NCBI GenBank assembly: GCA_027063295.1
Contig: JAMORZ010000185.1
Coordinates: 1-25,422 of the forward strand
Source: Sulfurimonas sp.
GTDB lineage: Bacteria; Campylobacterota; Campylobacteria; Campylobacterales; Sulfurimonadaceae
Direction: 5' to 3'
DNA length: 25,422 nucleotides
The position numbers and the translations under genes are program-made. Numbering within the stretch: position 1 is the first letter of the stretch; every line of letters begins with the position of its first letter. The notes under the pieces were generated by a model. It did no database searches. It was not told the origin of the DNA and saw only the letters and a program-made list of their open reading frames with translations. Below, piece after piece: positions 7,126 through 15,447 of this stretch.

Positions 7126-7621
7126 TGGAAAAGTATGGCCATATATCATTGGTGGCTCTATTGTAATGGTTTTTGGTTTTTGTGTCGCAACTATTATAAC
7201 AACAAGTCAGGCAAATATCCAAGAAAGTAATGCTTATATGACAAGTTATCAAGAAGCAGATGCAAAAGCAAATGATTATATAAAAGATCGCATTGCGTTT
7301 GATAAAGAGTTACGTATTTCATATGTGCAAAAAAAATTAAATCAAGCTGGATCAACTATTGAATATAAGATTGTGGATAAAAATAATAACCCTATCAATA
7401 ATGCAACTTTAGAGGTGTTTATATCTCGACCAGAAACACATAAGTATGATCAAAAACTTCAAAATCCTGTTGTAGAGAATGGAATTTACAAGTTTAAAGA
7501 TATCAAATTTGAAAAAGCTGGTATTTATAATTTAATTGCTAGAGTAAAAGTTGGTGATCTACAACGTTTTTATAATGTTAAAGTTGATACACGTTATGAA
7601 GATGCTGTTGAATTTGAATAG
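7109..7621 (+). CDS. FixH family protein, probable cbb3 oxidase assembly factor
   Basis: 170 residues with one N-terminal membrane helix (about 10-31, WPYIIGGSIVMVFGFCVATII) and a periplasmic domain. The end of that domain (about 75-165) has the beta-sandwich pattern of the FixH/CcoH family, including IEYKIVDKNNNPINNATLEV and a GIYNLIARV strand. FixH/CcoH proteins help assemble cbb3 oxidase, possibly together with the CcoI copper ATPase. It overlaps the preceding gene by 17 bases, has a GAAGG ribosome binding site, and is followed directly by addB. ccoG, ccoI and ccoS are not visible in the window. Confidence 0.8.
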   Translation: MNKTSSGKVWPYIIGGSIVMVFGFCVATIITTSQANIQESNAYMTSYQEADAKANDYIKDRIAFDKELRISYVQKKLNQAGSTIEYKIVDKNNNPINNATLEVFISRPETHKYDQKLQNPVVENGIYKFKDIKFEKAGIYNLIARVKVGDLQRFYNVKVDTRYEDAVEFE

Positions 7622-9964
7622 ATGCAACAACTTGCAGTAGTACTTCCCTCTGCTCGTGCCATTCGGTACAGGCAGCTAGCTTACCAAAAAGATACACTTT
7701 TCCTTCCAGATTATATCACGATGAGTGATTTTTTATCTAAACTTTCACTTGTTGAAGGATATAAAAGTGTTGATGAAGAGATACGTACACTTCTGCTTTT
7801 AGAAGCTGCAAATTTTGAAAATTTTGCCAAACTCAAGATAGAGAGAAATTTTTTTACATTTTTAAAAAACTCCACATATATATTTAATTTTTTTAGAGAA
7901 TTGAGTGCAGAGTTATGTGATATAGATACTTTAAGGGTTGCTGATGTTTATGCAGAATTTGATGAACATGTTGAGATCCTCTCAGAGCTCTATAAAAACT
8001 ACGAAAAGATTTTAGATAGAGAAAAGATAATTGATACTATCTTTTTGCCTAAAAAATATAGATTTAATGCAGATTATGTTGAAAGATTTGAAAAAATTGA
8101 GATCCATGTTGATGGTTATTTGACAAATTTTGAACTCAAACTACTTGAACAATGTTGTGAATATACAGATGTTGTTCTTGTATTTAAAGTTGGTTATTTC
8201 AACAAGAAGATGAAAAATAAGTTGGAAAACTATGGTGTCATGCTTCAAAATGGATATGAATACACAATTTCTCTTAATGCAAAGAATATTTTATCTTCAT
8301 CAAAATTACAAGAGACACCAAATGTAAGTTGTAGTAGTGTTTCTGAAGAGTTGTTGCAGATAGCATTTATAAAACAAAAACTTTATGAATTTGCAAAGAA
8401 AGGGTATAAGCCAGAAAATATAGCAGTTGTTATGCCCAATGAAAAAAGTGCGGAGTTTTTGAAACTTTTTGATGAGAAAACAAATTTTAATTTTGCTATG
8501 GGTGAGTCTTTTCGTTTTAGTAGTGTTTATCGTTCGATACAAAGTGCAACAATGATGTTGGAGCAAAATTCAAAAGAAAACACAGCGCGTCTAAAACGCA
8601 TCGGTGAGCAGGTGTATCAAAAACTTTTTCAAATATATCATCAAGAGGTATCAAAATGTGATATTTTTGATATATTAATCTCTTTGGCTGAATATATAGA
8701 GTCTAAAGAGGAGCGAAAAGTTTATGAAGCACAACTTTATAAGTTTGAACAGTTAATCCCATATATGAAAGATATGAGTGTCAAATCATTTGTGAATCTT
8801 TTTTTGGTGAGACTTTCGCAGGTATCATTAAATGATATTCGTGGTGGGAAAGTGACAGTAATGGGGGTACTTGAGACAAGAAGTATAGCTTTTGATGGTG
8901 TTATTATTATCGATTTTGATCAACATAATGTCCCAAAACGCAGTGATAAAGATATGTTTCTCAACACACAAGTACGTGAAAATGCACAACTCCCAACAAT
9001 GCAAGATAGAGAAGAGTTGCAAAAACACTATTATGAGATGTTATTGCAATCAACAAAAGAGGCAGCTATTGTGTATGTAGATTCACAACAGAGTAGTGGT
9101 TCTAAATTTTTAAAACAGTTAAATATAGAGGTTAAACATAGTTATGATGAAAATGAACTCTCCAAGCTTCTTTTTAGCTCTTTAGAACAACCAAGCTACA
9201 AAGAAGAAAATATTGTTTTAGAGTATAGTTTTAAAGATCTAAAGATCTCTAATTCTCAACTAAAAACATATCTTAGTTGTAAAAGAAAATATTATTATGC
9301 ATATATTAAGTCGCTAAAAAACCATATTATCCCAAAAGATATGCCGCAAGAGTATGAGATTGGTAACAGTGTACATGAAGCTTTAAAAAATCTCTATACG
9401 AAGAGAAATAGATATGATGATCTGTGTGCTTTAGAGAAAGATTTGACTTATGAACTTGAGAGGGTGCAAGGTGAGAGTGAATTAGATCATTTTCTTATAT
9501 TGCTCCAAAAAAAGCGCCTAGAGAGATTTTGTAAAAAAGAGATTGAACACTTTAGAGCTGGGTGGGAAGTGTTGCACTGTGAGAAAAGCTTTGAGATACA
9601 ATATAACGGAATGCAACTTCGTGGTACAATTGACAGGATAGATAAACGGGGTAATGAGATTCTTATTATAGACTATAAAACAGGTTCGTATAAACTTTAC
9701 AATAAAAACAATGTTACTGATGCAACTGATTTTCAGCTTGAATTTTACTATCTATTAGCTGCTTCATTGAGTGGGGATATAAGATGTGCTTTTTATGATC
9801 TAAAAGAGATAGAGTTAGTTCCAGAACTTTTTTTGGAGCAAAAATTGGAACTACTCAAATCACATCTTCATGATCTTCAAAATATTGAAGAGATCTCTTT
9901 TGAGAAGTGTGAAGATCAAAAAGTATGTCAGTACTGTGAGTACAAGATTTTATGTGGGAGATAG
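7622..9964 (+). CDS. addB: AddB-like subunit of the AddAB helicase-nuclease (PD-(D/E)XK, Fe-S)
   Basis: A 780-residue protein with the RecB-type nuclease at its C-terminus: GTIDRID with Asp671, then IIDYKTGS with Asp684 and Lys686. A four-cysteine Fe-S site is visible: Cys553 (YLSCKRKYYY) and Cys769, Cys772, Cys778 in a CX2CX5C pattern at the extreme C-terminus, as in AddB proteins. The N-terminal helicase-like region starts at VVLPSARAIRYRQL and shows no Walker A, so ATPase activity is unlikely here and the partner AddA is the motor. It is shorter than Bacillus AddB (about 1,166). The ATG follows the FixH stop directly. It works with AddA in double-strand break end resection and recombination. 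Confidence 0.85.
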   Translation: MQQLAVVLPSARAIRYRQLAYQKDTLFLPDYITMSDFLSKLSLVEGYKSVDEEIRTLLLLEAANFENFAKLKIERNFFTFLKNSTYIFNFFRELSAELCDIDTLRVADVYAEFDEHVEILSELYKNYEKILDREKIIDTIFLPKKYRFNADYVERFEKIEIHVDGYLTNFELKLLEQCCEYTDVVLVFKVGYFNKKMKNKLENYGVMLQNGYEYTISLNAKNILSSSKLQETPNVSCSSVSEELLQIAFIKQKLYEFAKKGYKPENIAVVMPNEKSAEFLKLFDEKTNFNFAMGESFRFSSVYRSIQSATMMLEQNSKENTARLKRIGEQVYQKLFQIYHQEVSKCDIFDILISLAEYIESKEERKVYEAQLYKFEQLIPYMKDMSVKSFVNLFLVRLSQVSLNDIRGGKVTVMGVLETRSIAFDGVIIIDFDQHNVPKRSDKDMFLNTQVRENAQLPTMQDREELQKHYYEMLLQSTKEAAIVYVDSQQSSGSKFLKQLNIEVKHSYDENELSKLLFSSLEQPSYKEENIVLEYSFKDLKISNSQLKTYLSCKRKYYYAYIKSLKNHIIPKDMPQEYEIGNSVHEALKNLYTKRNRYDDLCALEKDLTYELERVQGESELDHFLILLQKKRLERFCKKEIEHFRAGWEVLHCEKSFEIQYNGMQLRGTIDRIDKRGNEILIIDYKTGSYKLYNKNNVTDATDFQLEFYYLLAASLSGDIRCAFYDLKEIELVPELFLEQKLELLKSHLHDLQNIEEISFEKCEDQKVCQYCEYKILCGR

Positions 9965-10819
9965 TTAGAATTTATAGTTGGCAATGAGACGTAAGATATT
10001 GATAGATACATTCTCATTTTTATTAGGCAACTCTTCAGCTCTTTGGTAGATATATTGTGCTCTTAAAACAAATGGCTTAAAAGTTTTTCCAAAGCCTAGT
10101 GCATATGTTCTATCAAACTCCATAGCATGATGTTGGATTTTGAACCCTTCATTCATAACAGCAAACGCTCTTTTACCTATGTATGCTCCAACTCCAACAT
10201 GAAATGTTTTATAGTGTGCATGAAGCTTTATCGCACTTGTAAAGTAGTTTTCTTGAGCATTGCTACTAAAAGTGGATTGGTCTTTGTCTTTAAGAGAGAT
10301 AAAGGTTCCAAGAAGTGTAGCTTTAAGATTGATATCTTCAATCGTATAATTAGAGGTAATACTTAAATCATTTTGTTGGCTAGAAAAGATTTGATAATCA
10401 CTATAATAATAATGAAGTGCCATTGAGATTTTGGAAAATGTATAGGTTACACCAACACCGTAAGTTTGTGTTTTTTCTGTTGGTGCAATATTGTCACTTA
10501 TAATATTGAGATAATGAAGATCAAAAGAAAAATTATTTTGAAAGCCGTAACTTAGTTTTGTAAAGAGCTTTTGAACTTCTAAATCTTCTGATAATGGAGG
10601 CTGAATCGTATTGCTATGACCATATTCATAAGCTACTTTGAAAGCCATATTGCTAAAATGAAGGTCTGCTCCTACACCATATATATTCGCATCTGTCTTT
10701 TGTTTGGAGTGTGTATAATCTTTAGACTCAAGATATGTAGAGATACTTGAGTGTATAGGCTCAAGTAGCTCTGCAAAAACAGGAATAGTTATGATGAAAC
10801 AAAGAAGAAAAATTTTCAT
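9965..10819 (-). CDS. Small outer-membrane beta-barrel protein, unknown function
   Basis: 284 residues with a signal peptide (1-16, ending VFA). The mature part is made of alternating short polar/aromatic strands separated by turns, about ten to fourteen by eye, ending in a terminal phenylalanine (LIANYKF), the signature of BAM-inserted outer-membrane proteins. No specific family is recognised. The start ATG overlaps the stop of the upstream cytochrome gene by one base (TAATG), so the two are translationally coupled and probably work together. The stop abuts the addB stop with no gap. It may be a pore or scaffold for the cytochrome; this is inference. Confidence 0.75.
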   Translation of the reverse strand: MKIFLLCFIITIPVFAELLEPIHSSISTYLESKDYTHSKQKTDANIYGVGADLHFSNMAFKVAYEYGHSNTIQPPLSEDLEVQKLFTKLSYGFQNNFSFDLHYLNIISDNIAPTEKTQTYGVGVTYTFSKISMALHYYYSDYQIFSSQQNDLSITSNYTIEDINLKATLLGTFISLKDKDQSTFSSNAQENYFTSAIKLHAHYKTFHVGVGAYIGKRAFAVMNEGFKIQHHAMEFDRTYALGFGKTFKPFVLRAQYIYQRAEELPNKNENVSINILRLIANYKF

Positions 10820-11928
10820 TAGATTGAAAAATCAACTTTTTTAAATTCTATAAACTCTGTTGCCACTTTTTCATTTTCGAGATGAAGTTTTTTAAGAGCT
10901 TTTGGATTGACTAAATACCATCCCAATACAACTTGAACTTTATCCCCTTTTTGTAATCTTTGATGATAATGAAGTTCTCGTTTTTCACTTGCTTGGATCA
11001 TTGTATCTTTGAGAGTAGTTGTTGCTTTCCAAGGCATAGCAGGTTTACCATCTTTACCAATAACACGAACAAAAACTTTCTCTTTTAGAGGAATTGTTTG
11101 TGATCCTCTAATGATAGTAACTTTTAAAAGAGCCATACGTAATGGATGGAGTAAAAGAGCATGTGATGTATGGTTTTGAACCTCGATAGCAAATCCATTT
11201 TTTTGTTTGTGAAGATTGATATCTACATATTGTTGAAGCATATCTGTATGAAAGTGACTTCCTGCAAATCCATGAAAAGCATGGGTTTTTGTTGCATGAA
11301 GATTTGATAAAGTTCCTGAAACTTGAGGCATATGACAGCTTACACAGTTTGCACCATTCATCTCGTTTTTAATGTTTGTAGAACAAACATTGAGTTTATG
11401 TTTATTCATCTTGTGTGAATGGCACCCAATACATACATTGCCATTGAGGATATGTTCATTTCCCTCTGTAATAATTGTGTGATAAGGAGAATCTATATGC
11501 CCTGTTCGTGTTCCATAATATGCTTTTTGTTGTGTTGATATAATATTTGTGTTGTGCTTTTTATGAAGTTTTATATCTTTTATACGATGGCAGTATGCAC
11601 AGCTTATCCCCTCTTGGTGGGTTGTGTTATTTGGATCTGGAAGTGCTTTTTTCCCAGGAGTTAGCATAGCATCTAGATTAGATGCAGCAGGAGTGTGGCA
11701 CTTTCCACAACCGTAGTGCTGTTTTTTTGTATTGGCAGGATGTTTTGCCCATACACTGTTGTGAATAGGATCTTTTTGCGGCGTAGAGTGTGTATGCATT
11801 GATCCACTGTATTCTTTATATATCTGAGGATGGCAACTTTTACATGTTTCATTTGAGCTAAATGTATGTGTGGCATCATTTGCAAAAATAGCTGATGTAA
11901 AAAGAGAAAGAAAAAGTATAAATCGCAT
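10819..11928 (-). CDS. Periplasmic pentaheme cytochrome c
   Basis: 369 residues from the ATG at 11928, with a signal peptide MRFILFLSLFTSAIFA. Five CXXCH heme motifs are present: CKSCH (29-33), CGKCH (74-78), CAYCH (110-114), CIGCH (166-170) and CVSCH (195-199). Many extra histidines suit bis-His ligation. The C-terminal part (about 225-365) has no heme motif and looks like a beta-rich domain. The first motif context, CHPQIYKEYSGSMHTHS, resembles multiheme cytochromes of the c554/hydroxylamine-oxidoreductase-like group. An ATG at 11940 would add four residues (MEQT), but the ATG at 11928 has GGAG six bases upstream and a -10 box close by. Electron donor and acceptor are unknown. Confidence 0.85.
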   Translation of the reverse strand: MRFILFLSLFTSAIFANDATHTFSSNETCKSCHPQIYKEYSGSMHTHSTPQKDPIHNSVWAKHPANTKKQHYGCGKCHTPAASNLDAMLTPGKKALPDPNNTTHQEGISCAYCHRIKDIKLHKKHNTNIISTQQKAYYGTRTGHIDSPYHTIITEGNEHILNGNVCIGCHSHKMNKHKLNVCSTNIKNEMNGANCVSCHMPQVSGTLSNLHATKTHAFHGFAGSHFHTDMLQQYVDINLHKQKNGFAIEVQNHTSHALLLHPLRMALLKVTIIRGSQTIPLKEKVFVRVIGKDGKPAMPWKATTTLKDTMIQASEKRELHYHQRLQKGDKVQVVLGWYLVNPKALKKLHLENEKVATEFIEFKKVDFSI

Positions 11929-11952
11929 TGTCTGCTCCATATTTTTTTGCGA

Positions 11953-11958
11953 ATTATA
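11953..11958 (-). promoter_or_regulatory. -10 box of the cytochrome/beta-barrel pair
   Basis: A consensus TATAAT on the minus strand, 24 bases before the preferred cytochrome ATG at 11928. It implies a short leader of about 18 bases, too short for the alternative ATG at 11940 to have a ribosome binding site. No clear -35. Confidence 0.5.
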
Positions 11959-12023
11959 TCTTTAATAACTTATACAAATATTTAATATATGTCTTGGTTA
12001 TGTTCAATAGAATGGATCTTTTA

Positions 12024-12032
12024 TGGTAAAAT
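12024..12032 (+). promoter_or_regulatory. Extended -10 promoter of addA
   Basis: TGGTAAAAT, an extended -10 (TGn plus TAAAAT), lies 26 bases before the addA ATG, which has an AAGGA ribosome binding site at 12049-12053. Thus addA appears to have its own promoter, consistent with its separation from addB. Confidence 0.5.
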
Positions 12033-12058
12033 GATAGATTATTTTTATAAGGAATTTT

Positions 12059-14770
12059 ATGTTTATCAACAATCTCGCTTACGAAGCAAGTGCTGGAAGT
12101 GGAAAAACTTTTATGCTTGTGGTTCGTTACCTCTCTTTACTCTTTTTAGGAGCAAAAAGCTCACGTATCTTAGCTCTAACTTTTACAAATAAAGCAGCTT
12201 CTGAGATGAGTGAGAGGATTGTAGAGACTCTAGAATCGTTAGAGAGCAGAGGGGAGTTAGAAGAGATTGTCAAAGTAACTCAGTTAAGCAAAGAGGAGAT
12301 TTTAGCAAAACGCGATAGTGTTTTAGAAGAGTTTTTGAATGCTCACACAAAGATTATGACAATAGATAGTTTTTTTACGCAGATACTTAGAAAATTCTCC
12401 CTTTATGCCTCTTTGATGCCTGATTTTAGTACTTTTGCAGTACAACATGAGATAAAACTTATGAGTAGATTTTTACTTGAGGTGCGAGTTGCAAACAAAC
12501 AAAACACCCTTGTTCATCTGGCATTGGAGTCAAAAAAACGTTTTGGTGATATCTTTTTACTTCTTCATCAACTTTATGAAAAAGAGGAAGAACTTACACA
12601 TTTGCAATTTCAAAAGAGAGATTTGCACAAGTTTGAATCTGCTGTGCTTGAAGCTTTTGATGATATAGCACAAAAGATATATTCATGTAAAAATGCTTCA
12701 AAAACTGTTCTTGGAAGTGTGGATGCAACAACGATTGAGGATATTGTTTCAAAAAGTTGGATTAGTAGAGAGAGTTTGGATTACAGAACATTTGCAAAAT
12801 GTTACACCCCTGAGTTAGATACATCCCTTTTTGTTCTTCAGGCTGCTTTGAGGGAGTATTTTCAAGCCAAAGAGCAAAACTTTTTTGCTTCATTGATGGA
12901 GTTGAGTGCACTTTATAAAAAGAGTAAAAAAGCCCTCTTCAAAGATGATAGTGAGCTTAGTTTTTCCGATGTTACAGCTTTGGTGTATGAGATTTTACAT
13001 CTCTTGGATGATAGCGAGTTTCTCTATTTTCGTCTTGATGCGAAGATTGAGCACATACTTTTAGATGAGTTTCAAGATACATCTATCTTACAGTACAAAA
13101 TTTTACAGCCGCTCATAAGTGAGATTACATCGGGAGCAGGAGTTTTTGAAAATGGAAGTTTCTTTTTTGTAGGGGATGTAAAACAATCGATTTATCGTTT
13201 TAGAGGGGGTGTGAGTGCTTTGTTTCATCATGTTGCACAACAAAACGCAACACATGTTGAAAAACTTCTCTACAACTATCGTTCCAAAAGAGAGATAGTT
13301 GAGTTTACAAACAGAACTTTTCTAACAAAGATAAAAGATTATACTTCACAGTTGGTACTAGATAGTGCAGATGGGGGGTATGTGAGTGTAGAGAGCTCTG
13401 AGGATCTTCTTGAGAGTGTTGTGCAAAAAGTGAAACTTTTAGTAGAGTTTGTTGCCACATTGGATGATATAGCCATACTTTGTGCAACAAACGGTGATGG
13501 TGAGGAGATAAAAGGTGCTTTGGTTGAAGAGGGGTTGGATGTTGTCACAGAGACAACAACAAAGTTGATAGAGCAAAAAAGTGTCAAAGCTCTTCTTGAG
13601 TATTTGAAATATCTCTATTTTCAAAAAGATATCTATCGACACAACTTTTTTGCTTTGATAGAACAAAAGATACAGAAGATAGACCTAATCCCTTTAAATA
13701 AAAAGAGTTTGTTAAAGATTTTGTATGATGCGATCCACAAATACAACCTTGCTAAAGATGATTTTCACCTTATCCGTTTTTTAGAGGTGGCGGCAAAATA
13801 TAATGATATTGAAGGATTGTTATTTGAGTATGAGCGTCTTGATACATCGGCTGCTGCATCAGATTTGAGTGGAGTGAGAGTTTTAACTGTGCATAAGTCA
13901 AAAGGGCTTGAGTATAAACATGTTATCGTAGTAGATAGACTCAAACGCAAACCCCCTGCAAGAGATACTATCATATATGAGTATGAAGGGATTAGATTGA
14001 AGCAAATCTATCTGAGAACAAAGTCAAGGGAGGGCTTAGATAGTGATTATGCTTTGGCACTGCAAAAAGAAAGAGCCTTAGTTGAAGAAGATACTCTCAA
14101 TGCACTCTATGTTGCGTTTACCAGAGCTAAAGAGAACCTTTTTATTATCCAAAAACCAAAAGACTCTACATTTGAATTGCTTGATTTGGAACTAAGAGAG
14201 TATGGAGTGCTTCAAAAAGTACCTCAAAAACCTTTGAAAACTCATGATTTTGAACCTTTAGAGTATAAGGATCTTTACTATGGAACACAAAGTGATATCT
14301 TAGAGCTTGAAAAAGATGAAGATGATGATCTTTTTGCACGAGAGTATGGTATTGCACTGCACTATTTTTTAGAGATGCTAAAAGATTTCTCCCTTAAGAG
14401 TATCACCAATGCTTATGAGATGGTATGTAATAAATTTGCACAAACATTTGATGATACAGAGCTTATCTCTTTAAAAAGAAGAGTAGAACTACTCTTGGCT
14501 GATACCAAGTTCCTATCTTTGGTTGATGGGAAGTTTTTTAAAGAAAAATCACTTTACTACAAAAAAAAGTTGCGTTTTCTTGATCTTTTGGTTGAAAAAG
14601 ATGATGGGAGTTGGGTAGTGATAGATTATAAAAGCTCTTTTCATTCATCTGCACAACATTTGGAACAGGTGCGTTTTTACATAAAAGCTGTTAGGGAGAT
14701 TACACAACAGGAAGTGCAGGGATATCTTGTTTATCTTCTTGATGATGGAGTAAAGATAGTAGAGGTTTAA
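12059..14770 (+). CDS. addA: AddA-like helicase-nuclease (RecB-like superfamily 1)
   Basis: A 903-residue UvrD/Rep-family helicase with a fused nuclease. Motif I/Walker A is ASAGSGKT (10-17). Motif Ia lies in LALTFTNKAASEM. Motif II is DEFQD (Asp336-Glu337), motif III is GDVKQSIYRFRGG, motif V is LTVHKSKGLEY, and motif VI is YVAFTRAKENLF (Arg689). The C-terminal PD-(D/E)XK nuclease shows Asp842 (FLDLLVEK) and VIDYKSS (Asp856, Lys858). All key residues are present. It is shorter than Bacillus AddA (about 1,232) but in the range I expect for Campylobacterota. It unwinds and resects broken DNA ends with AddB. Its stop overlaps the stop of convergent modC by a few bases. Confidence 0.93.
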   Translation: MFINNLAYEASAGSGKTFMLVVRYLSLLFLGAKSSRILALTFTNKAASEMSERIVETLESLESRGELEEIVKVTQLSKEEILAKRDSVLEEFLNAHTKIMTIDSFFTQILRKFSLYASLMPDFSTFAVQHEIKLMSRFLLEVRVANKQNTLVHLALESKKRFGDIFLLLHQLYEKEEELTHLQFQKRDLHKFESAVLEAFDDIAQKIYSCKNASKTVLGSVDATTIEDIVSKSWISRESLDYRTFAKCYTPELDTSLFVLQAALREYFQAKEQNFFASLMELSALYKKSKKALFKDDSELSFSDVTALVYEILHLLDDSEFLYFRLDAKIEHILLDEFQDTSILQYKILQPLISEITSGAGVFENGSFFFVGDVKQSIYRFRGGVSALFHHVAQQNATHVEKLLYNYRSKREIVEFTNRTFLTKIKDYTSQLVLDSADGGYVSVESSEDLLESVVQKVKLLVEFVATLDDIAILCATNGDGEEIKGALVEEGLDVVTETTTKLIEQKSVKALLEYLKYLYFQKDIYRHNFFALIEQKIQKIDLIPLNKKSLLKILYDAIHKYNLAKDDFHLIRFLEVAAKYNDIEGLLFEYERLDTSAAASDLSGVRVLTVHKSKGLEYKHVIVVDRLKRKPPARDTIIYEYEGIRLKQIYLRTKSREGLDSDYALALQKERALVEEDTLNALYVAFTRAKENLFIIQKPKDSTFELLDLELREYGVLQKVPQKPLKTHDFEPLEYKDLYYGTQSDILELEKDEDDDLFAREYGIALHYFLEMLKDFSLKSITNAYEMVCNKFAQTFDDTELISLKRRVELLLADTKFLSLVDGKFFKEKSLYYKKKLRFLDLLVEKDDGSWVVIDYKSSFHSSAQHLEQVRFYIKAVREITQQEVQGYLVYLLDDGVKIVEV

Positions 14771-15447
14771 AGGGTGTAGCTTATCACCTCTTGAGGGTGG
14801 AGTAGCTCTTGTGTTAGCCCCTCTTTGATAATCTTTCCATCTTGGAGTACAAGCAGATGGGAGGTGAGTTTTTGTATCTCGTTGAGGTCATGACTTACCA
14901 TGATAGTGGTTGTTTGAAACTCTTTGTGAAGTGTGAAAAGCTCATCATAAAGTTTTGTTTTTATCTGAGTATCAAGTGCTGAAAAAGGTTCATCAAGCAG
15001 AAGGATTTTTGGTTTTTTCATCAAAGCTCTTGCAAGGCTGATGCGTTGTTTTTGCCCACCACTCAAGTGTGTTGTAGAACTTTTAGCAAAAGGTGTTAGC
15101 TCTGTTAACTCCAAAAGATGTTGTGCAAGTTGTTTATCATTTGCAACAAAAAGGAGGTTCTCTTCTACACTCATATTCTCAAAAAGGGCACACTCTTGGG
15201 TGACAAACCCTATCTCTCTTTTTTGTACACTCATTTTATAGCGATCTTCTAGCCATACATTTTGTGCAACTTGAATACTTCCTTGAGCATCTTCAAGCCC
15301 CGCAATAATTCTTAAAAGTGTTGTTTTTCCACTACCACTTCTACCATAGATACCTACAAAACTTCCCTCTTGCAGGGTTGTCTTTATTTGTAGGTGTAAA
15401 GGTTGAGATGCTGTGGATAATTGTTTTTGTATATCTATCTTGATCAT
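14767..15447 (-). CDS. modC: Molybdate ABC transporter ATP-binding protein, short form
   Basis: A 226-residue ABC ATPase that powers the ModB permease. Walker A GRSGSGKTT (35-43), signature LSGGQ (128-132), Walker B ILLLDEP (148-154) and the switch His186 are all present. The protein ends soon after the nucleotide-binding domain. The C-terminal TOBE/Mop molybdate-sensing domain of E. coli ModC (about 350 residues) is absent, so it lacks that feedback sensor. The start overlaps the modB stop by four bases (ATGA). The specific name comes from modA and modB; by itself this would only be called an ABC ATPase. Confidence 0.9.
   Translation of the reverse strand: MIKIDIQKQLSTASQPLHLQIKTTLQEGSFVGIYGRSGSGKTTLLRIIAGLEDAQGSIQVAQNVWLEDRYKMSVQKREIGFVTQECALFENMSVEENLLFVANDKQLAQHLLELTELTPFAKSSTTHLSGGQKQRISLARALMKKPKILLLDEPFSALDTQIKTKLYDELFTLHKEFQTTTIMVSHDLNEIQKLTSHLLVLQDGKIIKEGLTQELLHPQEVISYTL

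Noticed and set aside
11929..11940. Cytochrome start at 11940 (adds MEQT)
   Set aside because: It has no ribosome binding site and lies only a few bases from the probable transcription start. The ATG at 11928 has GGAG six bases upstream and begins a clean signal peptide.
13305..13974. Several minus-strand frames inside addA
   Set aside because: They overlap each other and the intact helicase motifs of addA; Ser/His-rich composition is typical of antisense shadows.
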